A stretch of 7,456 nucleotides of DNA from positions 1 through 7,456 of the forward strand of contig AXYY01000039.1 in NCBI GenBank assembly GCA_000485475.1, read 5' to 3'. Each line of letters starts with the position of its first letter. The stretch's first letter is position 1. A model generated the notes under the pieces. It searched no databases. It saw only the letters and a program-made list of their open reading frames with translations, and was not told the DNA's origin. This DNA comes from Candidatus Ancillula trichonymphae ImTpAt. Lineage in GTDB: Bacteria > Actinomycetota > Actinomycetes > Actinomycetales > Bifidobacteriaceae. The translations under genes and the position numbers were made by a program. Shown here in pieces: positions 1 to 6,398 of this stretch.

Positions 1-18
1 TTTTGATATACTGCACAA

Positions 19-240
19 TTAGTAGTTTTTACTGTAAACGAGCAGTTCTGGCAACTGCGGGTAGTGGAAGTTGCCTTCAATATATTTTGCCGCACGACGA
101 CGTGGAAGCTTCGGCAACTCATTGTTTATTCGTTCAAGCTCTTTAGCACAACATCAACTGCGAACTTTTCATCAACTCCTCGAAAATGCGCGTGCAGACC
201 CCCCTAACAATTCAGAATAATCAAGCACACTAGCAGCCAT
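19..240 (-). pseudogene. Unrecognised short reading frame after purA, broken by two one-base indels
   Basis: I do not recognise this product. Starting at an ATG 26 bases after the purA stop, the frame reads MAASVLDYSELLGG, then must be shifted by dropping one G from the six-G run (plus-strand C run near 210). It continues as LHAHFRGVDEKFAVDVVLK, needs one extra base near 139 in the AAAGAGC context, and ends ELERINNELPKLPRRR ... LLVYSKNY before TAA at 21-19. The restored peptide is about 73 residues, charged, with a basic PRRR patch and no predicted membrane segment. The amino-acid texture across three frames looks protein-like and not random, but no family motif is visible. It could be a small conserved gene cotranscribed with purA, the eroded end of a longer gene, or two sequencing errors in an intact gene. 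There is no good ribosome-binding site before the ATG, so the start is tentative. Confidence 0.4.
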
Positions 241-266
241 CAACAGGTTCAAACTCAAGAGCGATT

Positions 267-1553
267 CTAGAGCAGTTTGTGCCGCTCAATGATTGCACCA
301 CGATCCGCACCAACTCCAACAACTGAAATTCTTGTTCCCGAAAGCTCTTCAAGCGCAGTGATGTAGTTCTGTGCATTTTCTGGAAGATCCGCAAAATGTC
401 TAGCGCCGCTGATGTCTTCACTCCAGCCAACAAACTTTTCGTAGATCGGTTCAGCAACAGCAAAACCCGCAGAGTCCGCCGGCATGTCTTCGAAAACCTC
501 CCCGCGCACACTGTATGCGACGCACACTTTTATAACATCAAGACCAGTCAAAATATCAAGTTTAGTCAACACAAAATCTGAGAAGTTGTTGACTAATGAC
601 GAGTACTTTGCAACAACTGCGTCATACCATCCACATCGCCTTTTTCTACCAGTAGTAACCCCAAATTCACCGCCAACCTTCAGCAAATAATCAGCAACTT
701 TATCACCGAGCGGAATTTCAGTTGGGAACGGCCCCTCGCCCACGCGCGTTGTGTACGCCTTAACGACTCCGATGACCTTGTCAATCCTGGTTGGACCAAC
801 TCCTGTGCCAGTGCATACACCTCCAGCAGTCGCATTTGAACTAGTCACGAACGGATAGGTTCCAAAATCAACATCAAGCATAGTTGCTTGTCCACCTTCG
901 AACAGCACATTTTTTCCACTGTCGAGCGCATGGTTAAGAACTAGTGGAGTATCTGCAACCAGTGGCTTCAGGCGCGCGATGTATGGAGCAAACTCCTCAA
1001 TAACTTCATCTGTTGATAACGTCGGCCGTTCGTAGTGAGTGAAAATCCTGTTCTTGGAGTCAAGTGCACTATCAATTTTCTCGCGCAGAAGTTCCTCGTT
1101 GAATAAATCGGCAATTCGTATGCCGGACCTTGAGATTTTGTCCGCATAAGTTGGACCAATTCCGCGCCCAGTTGTTCCAATCTTCTTCTTGGCTGGGTCA
1201 TTCTCCATCGCACTATCCAGCGCCCGATGATACTTTGTGATGACATGCGCACTAGAAGAAACCAGCAACTTCGACACATCAACGCCCCTACTAGTCAATG
1301 CATCAAGTTCATTAAAGAGCACCGGTATATCAACAACGACGCCACTAGCAATTACAGGAACAACCCCAGGAGTCAGAATTCCAGACGGCAGCAAATGTAG
1401 CGTATAAGTTTCACCATTGACCACAACTGTATGTCCAGCATTGTTACCGCCATTAAACTTAGCAACCAGATCAATCTTGCTGCTAAGCAAATCAGCTGCT
1501 TTACCCTTGCCTTCGTCGCCCCACTGAGCACCAACTATTACTATTCCAGACAT
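267..1553 (-). CDS. purA: Adenylosuccinate synthetase
   Basis: A complete 428-residue enzyme that joins IMP and aspartate using GTP to give adenylosuccinate, the first committed step from IMP to AMP in the cytoplasm. The N-terminal P-loop region reads GAQWGDEGKGK, with the catalytic base Asp13, and GGNNAGHT places the catalytic His41. Further family motifs follow in order: GTTGRGIGPTYADKISRSGI (IMP and dimer contacts), EGGQATMLDVDFGTYPFVTS, TRVGEGPFPTE, TTGRKRRCGWYD (Asp/IMP loop), TKLDILTGLD and the C-terminal VGVGADRGAII. Length matches the family (about 425-432). The start at 1553 is preferred over an upstream ATG at 1586 because that ATG overlaps the -10 box of the promoter, the extra 11 residues are not family-like, and GAGGGG precedes 1553. 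It is transcribed from its own promoter, divergent from tRNA-Pro. No lesion is visible, unlike most genes around it. Confidence 0.97.
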   Translation of the reverse strand: MSGIVIVGAQWGDEGKGKAADLLSSKIDLVAKFNGGNNAGHTVVVNGETYTLHLLPSGILTPGVVPVIASGVVVDIPVLFNELDALTSRGVDVSKLLVSSSAHVITKYHRALDSAMENDPAKKKIGTTGRGIGPTYADKISRSGIRIADLFNEELLREKIDSALDSKNRIFTHYERPTLSTDEVIEEFAPYIARLKPLVADTPLVLNHALDSGKNVLFEGGQATMLDVDFGTYPFVTSSNATAGGVCTGTGVGPTRIDKVIGVVKAYTTRVGEGPFPTEIPLGDKVADYLLKVGGEFGVTTGRKRRCGWYDAVVAKYSSLVNNFSDFVLTKLDILTGLDVIKVCVAYSVRGEVFEDMPADSAGFAVAEPIYEKFVGWSEDISGARHFADLPENAQNYITALEELSGTRISVVGVGADRGAIIERHKLL

Positions 1554-1584
1554 CCGCCCCTCATATTGCTTTTCACCACTGCGC

Positions 1585-1614
1585 ATTATAACACAATTAT
1601 TTAACCACTGTCAA
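1585..1614 (-). promoter_or_regulatory. Sigma70-type promoter of purA
   Basis: On the minus strand a perfect TTGACA (1614-1609) is followed after 18 bases by a perfect TATAAT (1590-1585). Transcription should begin near 1578, leaving a leader of about 25 bases before the purA ATG at 1553. The position also rules out the longer upstream purA start. Confidence 0.85.
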
Positions 1615-1646
1615 GTGTTTTTAAAAAAATGGGAACTGTTGACGTG

Positions 1647-1655
1647 TGGTATAAT
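1647..1655 (+). promoter_or_regulatory. Extended -10 promoter for tRNA-Pro
   Basis: TGGTATAAT is an extended -10 element (TG one base before a perfect TATAAT). No good -35 lies 17 bases upstream; a TTGACG at 1639-1644 is too close to serve. Predicted start is near 1662, giving a leader of about 48 bases before the tRNA. It is divergent to the purA promoter. Confidence 0.6.
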
Positions 1656-1709
1656 ATCTAGTGGGTACTTTACCTGTCCTGTTAATTTGAGGTCAAGTGT
1701 GTGCTTTGA

Positions 1710-1783
1710 CGGGAATTAGCGCAGTTTGGTAGCGCGTCCGGCTGGGGGCCGGGAGGTCGCAGGTTCAAATCCTGTATTCCCGA
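1710..1783 (+). tRNA. tRNA-Pro, anticodon GGG
   Basis: A full cloverleaf can be drawn. The acceptor stem CGGGAAT (1710-1716) pairs with ATTCCCG (1776-1782), and the first pair is C-G with discriminator A1783, the usual bacterial proline identity. The D stem is GCGC/GCGC (1719-1722, 1732-1735). The anticodon stem TCCGG/CCGGG carries a seven-base loop CTGGGGG, placing anticodon GGG at 1744-1746 and G at position 37. The T arm is GCAGG-TTCAAAT-CCTGT. It decodes CCC and CCU. No CCA is encoded; the gene is followed by CAAATG. A near-copy of its 3' end lies 78 bases downstream. Its nearest promoter is the extended -10 element at 1647-1655. Confidence 0.95.
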
Positions 1784-1861
1784 CAAATGAGGTCTCTTTG
1801 AGGCAATCTTTTTGGAGACACCCCCAAAAACCCTGTGGTCGTCCAAATTCTGTATTCCCGA
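1766..1861 (+). repeat. Direct repeat of the tRNA-Pro 3' end (att-like pair)
   Basis: The last 18 bases of the tRNA, CAAATCCTGTATTCCCGA at 1766-1783, recur as CAAATTCTGTATTCCCGA at 1844-1861, with 17 of 18 identical. The identity block starts in the T loop and stops exactly at the discriminator base, the shape of a tyrosine-recombinase attachment core left in a tRNA gene. Only about 60 bases separate the copies and no integrase is present, so this would be a relic of an excised or eroded element. A partial tRNA duplication is the alternative. Confidence 0.5.
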
Positions 1862-2038
1862 TGTAGCGCTTGTGGGTACAAAAAGATACAAAATACCAGG
1901 TCTTGGGATTTTTCGAAATGCATGGTTTCATTGAAGAAATTCAGAATTGTGGTACTCTATCAGAGTATCAAAAGTTCAAGTATTGGTCCAATGAAGTTCA
2001 TGAAGTAGTGAAATTCTTCGGAAAGGAAGTAGTTTAGG
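1784..2038 (+). other. Stretch without a recognisable gene; possible relic of 39 codons
   Basis: Between tRNA-Pro and the hairpin no known gene or RNA is visible. A plus-strand frame runs from ATG at 1918 to TAG at 2035-2037 (39 residues, beginning MHGFIEEIQNCGTLSEYQKF and ending VKFFGKEVV) and is open upstream to 1867. A second frame covering 1791-1928 contains CIPDVALVGTKRYKIPGLGI. Together they look slightly protein-like, as if one short frame had been split by a shift near 1925, but neither has a ribosome-binding site or a motif I know. It may be what remains of a small element next to the tRNA, or chance. Confidence 0.25.
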
Positions 2039-2071
2039 GCTAGTGGTGTTTGTATAGCAAACACCACTAGC
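2039..2071 (-). terminator. Strong hairpin at the 3' end of gshA
   Basis: GCTAGTGGTGTTTG (2039-2052) pairs perfectly with CAAACACCACTAGC (2058-2071) around a five-base loop: a 14-pair stem with no mismatch. The gshA stop codon (2069-2067) lies inside the stem, and the plus-strand 39-codon frame stops one base before it, so it could serve both directions. Neither side has the run of U expected of an intrinsic terminator, so it may instead block exonucleases or act with another factor. Confidence 0.5.
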
Positions 2072-3262
2072 ACAGCTCATTGAGCCCAAGCGTCTTCAGC
2101 CAGTAGTTCAAAGATCTTTCGTAGATTTCTGCTTGCGCCTGATTTTGAGTAGTTGCATTCATCAACACCTGTTTTACATCAGCAACGGCAGTTTTTCCAC
2201 AACGCCTCCGAGCTGAGTGGATAATTCTTGAAGTTTTTGCTCGTCGTAGAAGTTTTGCTTGACATTGCCAACAAATTCTAGTGCTCTTTCCAATGGAAGT
2301 GAATCAACGGACCTCAACTCGATGTAGTTCTTCAGCCGCACATCGAAAAAGTAGGTGGAAAGAATATGCTGAATTTCGAACTCATTCAGCGCCCGCACAG
2401 GGTAAATATCAGCCGCACTTTCAGCAAACGCTGTCCACACCAACTTCTCGTTGTCGCGCTTTTCAGGCGTTCCGGTCAAATCAGCAACCATCAATGGCCT
2501 AGTCAGTGCAGTCGACGCATACGACTCAAATCCAAAATCTACATCATACAAGTGCGAAATTACTGAACACCTCGCAGGGTCCAAGTCATCCCAAAGCATT
2601 GTCTTGAGCATTTTGTTCGAATTCGGCGCACCTTCAAAATATGGAATGTTCGAGTAGTAATACGCGTAGATCGGCGCCAAAGCAGATAAGACGCGGAGCT
2701 TCGCAATTGCATCTTGCTCATTTCGTAGTCAATTGAAACCTGCGTAGAAGCACTACAACGCATCATATTGTGCCCGTATTTACCAGTGTTCACCAAATAT
2801 TCATCCATACTTGCATACCGTTCTTTTGGAATCAGGACAACGTCTTCCTCAAGCGTCTTCGGCTGGTATCCAAACGTCAACAACTGAGCGCCGAAACGTT
2901 CAAGAATCGGACGAACTTCCAACATAAAACTGTTGTACTCGCGGCGGAATTCTTCAACATCCTGAAATGGCCCAATACTGGTTTCCAACTGCGCTCCAGG
3001 TTCAAGTATTATGACGATGTTGTCTCGTGCGAGTCCAAGCAAATCGCCCTGCTGGTTATGCACACTTGAAGTGAAATACTTCTGAAGTTCTTCCAGTACA
3101 TGCTTTACGTCTCTACCAGTTTTCGCATCAGAATACGGGAGCGCATCTTGAGTTTTCGCGTCAACGACTAAATGCTCAAGTTCCACGCCTAGAACAAACT
3201 CGGACGGTTGTTTGGCACCGGATACAAAGAATTCTACAAGTGAATCTACAAGTTTTTTGCAT
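2067..3262 (-). pseudogene. gshA: Glutamate-cysteine ligase (GCS2 family), frameshifted
   Basis: This encoded a ligase of the plant/proteobacterial GCS2 type, joining glutamate and cysteine with ATP to give gamma-glutamylcysteine. EFVLGVELEHLVVD (restored residues 21-34) and LEPGAQLETS (86-95) carry the acidic metal and ATP ligands; PKERYASMDEYL, GHNMMRCSASTQVSIDY and FDVRLKNYIELRSVDSLP match later parts of the family. Three one-base corrections are needed for a 398-residue product: drop one A from the A6 run next to the start (3253-3258), add a G at 2710, and add an A in the run at 2192-2196. The restored C-terminus reads VKQVLMNATT ... LGLNELC with TAG at 2069-2067. The ATG at 3262 lies two bases after the metI stop, with AGGT upstream, so it is the last gene of the met operon. 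No partner for the glutathione step is seen. The actinobacterial ligase EgtA belongs to the same family and is an alternative. All three lesions could be sequencing errors. Confidence 0.82.
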
Positions 3263-3264
3263 TT

Positions 3265-3894
3265 CTACCTACTCAGCACTTTTTTCGCAAAGAAATTCGC
3301 TAAAAGCTGCACAATCTGAACAATTACTATAATGATTCCGACGCATATCCAAGTTATTGTGATATTGAACTTCTGATAACCGTAAACTATTACGTAGTTT
3401 CCTAATCCACCGCCTCCGATTGTTCTGGCCATCGCGGACATGTCAACAATAACTGCCACGAACAAGAATGCATAACTCAAAATCAGTGGTGCAAGAGTCT
3501 CCGCCAGCAAAACATCAAGAATTATGCGTAACTTCGAGGCACCCATCGCAGTTGCAACCGTGCAGAACACAATCATCGGAAAAGTTGCCGCAGTTGTTCC
3601 AATCGATGTTCCCACAACTGCAATTGTGATGGGTTGTACAGCGGTCAAGAATATTATGAACGGAATTGGTCGTATAAAATTGATGATAAAGTTCAAGATC
3701 TGATACAAAACTGTATTCTACAGTATTGAGTCCTTACGAAACGACCACAGCAAAATTCCAAGTAGAAGTCCCAGAATTCCGCCAATGACTAGTGTTTGCG
3801 AAACCATTGTTAAAGTCTCTTGCACAGCCTCCACGAGAAACGGCACGGTTTTCTCCCAGTCGACATAATTACTTGCTAAAACTTCCATCCGCAT
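3265..3894 (-). pseudogene. metI: Methionine-type ABC transporter permease, with amber codon and internal deletion
   Basis: This was the membrane permease of a methionine ABC importer, partner of MetN and MetQ. After an amphipathic N-terminus, one hydrophobic segment runs TMVSQTLVIGGILGLLLGIL, followed by FIRPIPFIIFLTAV, the family motif VGTSIGTTAA, the coupling-loop signature VATAMGASKLRIILDVLLAE, then AMARTIGGGGLGNYVIVYGY and a last membrane segment. Two defects are visible. An in-frame TAG (3720-3718) follows residue 58 where a glutamine (CAG) would fit. About 20 residues are missing between FPMIV and AMGAS when set against E. coli MetI as I recall it; that segment holds the residues leading into the coupling loop. 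The frame is otherwise uninterrupted for 210 codons. The start is ATG at 3894, three bases after the metN stop, or the in-frame ATG at 3888. Confidence 0.85.
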
Positions 3895-3897
3895 TTT

Positions 3898-4685
3898 CTA
3901 CAATTTTCCACTTTCCAGAGTACGTAATACGTTGATAAAATTCTTGGTAACTTCATGGTGCGGATTTTCGAATATCCAGAAGTCTCACCAATCTCAACAA
4001 CTTCTCCGTTGTTTATAACTGCAACTTTATCACATATCAACTTCACAACACTCATGATGGCAACATATAGTATAGTTTTGAACTTATCGTTCACTCGCTT
4101 GAGCAGTTTTAAAATGTCCAGTGTGGTTTCGGGATCCAGTGCAGAAGTTGCTTCATCAGCAAGTAAAATCTTGGGGTTGGTCGCCAACGCGCGCGCAATT
4201 TCAACTTGCTGTTTTTGTCCACCAGACAGTTTCGAAGGGTAAACATCAGCTTTTTCAGCAAGTTCAACAAAATCTAGCAGTTCAACCACTCTTGCTCTTC
4301 GTTTGTCCTTACTGACACCAGAAAGTTTAAGCGGATACTCGACATTTTTAAAGACAGTTCTAGAACCAAATAAGTTGAATGGTTGAAAAATCATACCGAT
4401 ATTCTTCTGCAGTTGTTTCAAATCATCAGAAGTTGTCTTGCTAGTGATTTTCACATCATCCACATAAATTTCACCAGTAGAAAGTTTCTCAAGTGCATTG
4501 ACTAAACGAACTAGAGTTGATTTTCCAGCTCCTGAGCGCCCGATTATGCCAAATATCTCACCCTTTGAAGTAGAGAACGAAATGTCATTAACAGCTCTAA
4601 TATCACCGAACGACTTAGAGGCATTCTTGAAGCGTATAATCGCACCACTTTTCTCAGGTGCTGCACTTTTCAACTGCGATGACAT
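3898..4685 (-). pseudogene. metN: Methionine-type ABC transporter ATPase, frameshifted and lacking the switch histidine
   Basis: The ATPase subunit that would power MetI. Walker A GRSGAGKST (49-57), Q-loop FQPFNLF with Gln101, signature LSGGQKQQ (153-160), Walker B ILLADE with Glu178 and D-loop SALD are all intact. Where the family has a T-H-E-M sequence after the D-loop, this gene reads YVAIMSVVK (4061-4053), so the gamma-phosphate-sensing histidine is gone, apparently through a 3- or 6-base in-frame deletion. A one-base deletion near 3975 then shifts the end; the true continuation IFENPHHEVTKNFINVL ends LESGKL with TAG at 3900-3898, and the shifted frame runs on to 3876 inside metI. Restored length is about 262 residues, so it lacks the C-terminal methionine-sensing domain of longer MetN proteins. 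AGGAAG precedes the ATG at 4685, 20 bases after metQ. Confidence 0.85.
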
Positions 4686-4705
4686 CTCAAACTTCCTGTA
4701 TGTGA

Positions 4706-5334
4706 TTAAGCACTAGCCTTCTTTTCGTCCTGCAACTTCTGCAGAATATCTTGAAGTTCTGCTGCTGAATACTCCGTCGCAAGCACAGCCGAACCACTAG
4801 AATCTGCTACAACTGCATCAAGGTACTTCTTGTCCTTAGTAACATGTTCAGCAATTTTCTTGTAGACTTCGTTTTGCGCGTCCGCTTTTCGTGTTACCCA
4901 CACATTAGTATACCGCTTGACGAAATCACCATCTGCTTTTCGTGCGCAATTGCATCAGTAGTCTTCAAGCCAATGTCCTTAACATAATCGTTGTTAATTA
5001 CCGCAGCAGCAAAATTGAATGATCAAAAAGTGAATGCGCTGTTTCGCTGCTGGATCAACTGCGCTCACTCTGACTTTTGACGCCTTATCAACGTCCTGCA
5101 CAGTTATATGAGCCCCCTTTTTGTTCCTCAACTTGATAAGTCCCAATTCTTCATATCCCACTGCGAATCAGACGCTTTCACAACACCAATCAAAACTGGA
5201 TTTTCCCTTGTCCCCTTTTGTGCAGCACCCGCAGACTTTCCGCACGCAGACACGGAAATGGACAGCACATCAACTAGAACAACACTCGGCGCGATTGACA
5301 AATATTTGCGGACTTGCTTCACAGTTCCCCTCAT
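4706..5334 (-). pseudogene. metQ: Methionine-type substrate-binding lipoprotein, heavily degraded
   Basis: The extracellular binding protein of the importer. The N-terminus MRGTVKQVRKYLSIAPSVVL continues into a lipoprotein signal ending SVSAC, with the lipid-carrying Cys31, followed by NPVLIGVVKASDSQWD typical of MetQ. The frame then jumps straight to ELGLIKLRNKKGAHITVQDV, omitting about 100 residues of the first ligand-binding lobe, and changes frame. Further pieces are recognisable in successive frames: VRVSAVDPA, then AHSLFDHSI, AAAVINNDYVKDIGLKTTDA, and GDFVKRYTNVWVTRKADAQN through to the C-terminus EKKASA and TAA at 4708-4706. Each later break is repaired by one extra A or T in a short run (near 5035, 5010 and 4940). 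The start is firm: AAGGAG sits six bases before the ATG, below a good promoter. It can no longer make a working binding protein. Confidence 0.88.
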
Positions 5335-5375
5335 AACTTCTCCTTTTTTAGACGATAACTCACTACGTCGCTACA

Positions 5376-5405
5376 TTTATACACTACCACCTATGACATT
5401 TTCAA
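5376..5405 (-). promoter_or_regulatory. Promoter of the metQNI-gshA operon
   Basis: On the minus strand TTGAAA (5405-5400) and TATAAA (5381-5376) are separated by 18 bases. Transcription would start near 5369, giving a leader of about 35 bases that ends in AAAAAAGGAG before the metQ ATG. The leader is too short for a SAM riboswitch or T-box, so control, if any, would be through a protein operator. Confidence 0.6.
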
Positions 5406-5442
5406 GTTTTGCAACAGTTCTACATGATTTTTTTACCACCTA
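5385..5442 (-). promoter_or_regulatory. Paired nine-base repeat TAGGTGGTA, candidate operator
   Basis: TAGGTGGTA occurs twice on the minus strand, at 5442-5434 and 5393-5385, 49 bases apart. The second copy lies in the spacer between the -35 and -10 boxes of the met promoter; the first overlaps the stop of the nagA relic. The placement suits a repressor site, but the repeat is short and no regulator gene is present. Confidence 0.25.
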
Positions 5443-5515
5443 AGTAACAATTTTCTGTATGAATACTACAAAAACTTGAGAATTTTCTGCAGCAATAATG
5501 CAAATTCTAGTAAAA

Positions 5516-6397
5516 TTAACGCCAGTACGGGGCGAAATGCGACGCCTGCACAACCAACTCCTCTTCAATGCCAGCTCTCAGGGCATTCTGGACCGCATTT
5601 GACATGGTGAGCGTCGAACCAGCAAGCGTCGTGATTCCAGTTAAGTAGGCCTTTGAATCAGTAACCGTCACAGACAGCGAGCCAAGTTCGTAGTTGCCAT
5701 CATTCATACCAGCAGCACTCATCGCGTCCGTTATTAAAACTACTGCGGTTTGCCCCTGCTTGTTCGTAAACATGTCAAACACCAAGCGAACTATTGGGTC
5801 TAGCACGTGCACGCCATCACAAACGAGCTCAACGCTAATCTGATTGCCCAGCCGGAAGTAGTCATATGCAGCCAAAATAGGACCAGGTACACGATGGTGA
5901 ATTGAATTCATAGCGTTGAACAAGTGCGTCACATGTGTTGCTCCAGCCTTGAGCGCATCCATTGTTGTATTATAATCAGCCGCTGTATGCCCAATTGCGC
6001 ACATTACGCCCGCATCTCGTAAGTGCTTTATAAGTGATCTGGTGTCTCCGAGTTCAGGAGCAAGTGTGATGTGCAGAAGTTGACCATCAGCGGCTTCAAG
6101 TAATTCATCAAGATGCACTTTCGACGGAATTAGCAGATGTTGTTGATCGTGCGCACCTTTGGCTTCGCTGGAGATGAACGGCCCTTCAAGATGTATGCCC
6201 AAAATATCAGCTCGTTTGCGCGCGACCTGCGAAACTCTCTGTACATTTTTGAGTATGTCCTCCCAGGGCGCAGTAATCAGGCTGATGCAGTGTTTTGAAG
6301 TGCCGTGAAGTTTATGCATGTTCAGGGCAACGTCCAAATCTGCAGACGCATCATCAAATGTGACTCCTGCACCTCCATGACAATGAATGTCAATCAT
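5516..6397 (-). CDS. nagA: N-acetylglucosamine-6-phosphate deacetylase, truncated at both ends
   Basis: It should remove acetate from N-acetylglucosamine-6-phosphate to give glucosamine-6-phosphate for NagB. The open frame has 293 residues, against about 380 usual. All landmarks of the metal-dependent barrel are present: MIDIHCHGGAG, HLEGPFI, IGHTAADY, THLFNAMN, VCDGVHV and LITDAMSAAG with the catalytic Asp. The start at 6397 is supported by AGGAG seven bases upstream and lies one base after the nagB stop; the longer open frame to 6583 is antisense-frame nagB sequence and not family-like. Thus the usual N-terminal strand region of about 50 residues is absent. The C-terminus stops at VVQASHFAPYWR. 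In another frame beyond it, ISPRTGVNF and then AAENSQVFVVFIQKIVT can be read to TAG at 5442-5440, resembling the normal final strands of NagA, so the end appears frameshifted and shortened. Activity is doubtful. Confidence 0.88.
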   Translation of the reverse strand: MIDIHCHGGAGVTFDDASADLDVALNMHKLHGTSKHCISLITAPWEDILKNVQRVSQVARKRADILGIHLEGPFISSEAKGAHDQQHLLIPSKVHLDELLEAADGQLLHITLAPELGDTRSLIKHLRDAGVMCAIGHTAADYNTTMDALKAGATHVTHLFNAMNSIHHRVPGPILAAYDYFRLGNQISVELVCDGVHVLDPIVRLVFDMFTNKQGQTAVVLITDAMSAAGMNDGNYELGSLSVTVTDSKAYLTGITTLAGSTLTMSNAVQNALRAGIEEELVVQASHFAPYWR

Positions 6398-6398
6398 C

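Noticed and set aside
1554..1586. Upstream ATG adding 11 residues to PurA
   Set aside because: It overlaps the -10 box of the consensus promoter, and the added residues do not fit the family; ATG at 1553 has a purine-rich ribosome-binding site.
3718..3720. TAG recoding to an amino acid
   Set aside because: purA, metN, metI and gshA all use TAG as their terminal stop, so general recoding does not hold.
2067..5334. Programmed ribosomal frameshifting as the cause of the broken frames
   Set aside because: There are too many sites in different genes, no slippery heptamers with downstream structures, and coexisting deletions and a nonsense codon.
5335..5375. SAM riboswitch or T-box upstream of metQ
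   Set aside because: The leader from the predicted start is only about 35 bases and has no matching conserved core.
5108..5443. Plus-strand frame of 111 residues
   Set aside because: It lies opposite metQ and its promoter, has low-complexity Ser/Thr/Pro content, no ribosome-binding site and no motif; it is a shadow.
5470..5510. Weak hairpin AGAATTT/AAATTCT followed by five T as a nagA terminator
   Set aside because: It is AT-rich, with a bulge and long loop, and lies within the nagA C-terminal relic; not convincing.
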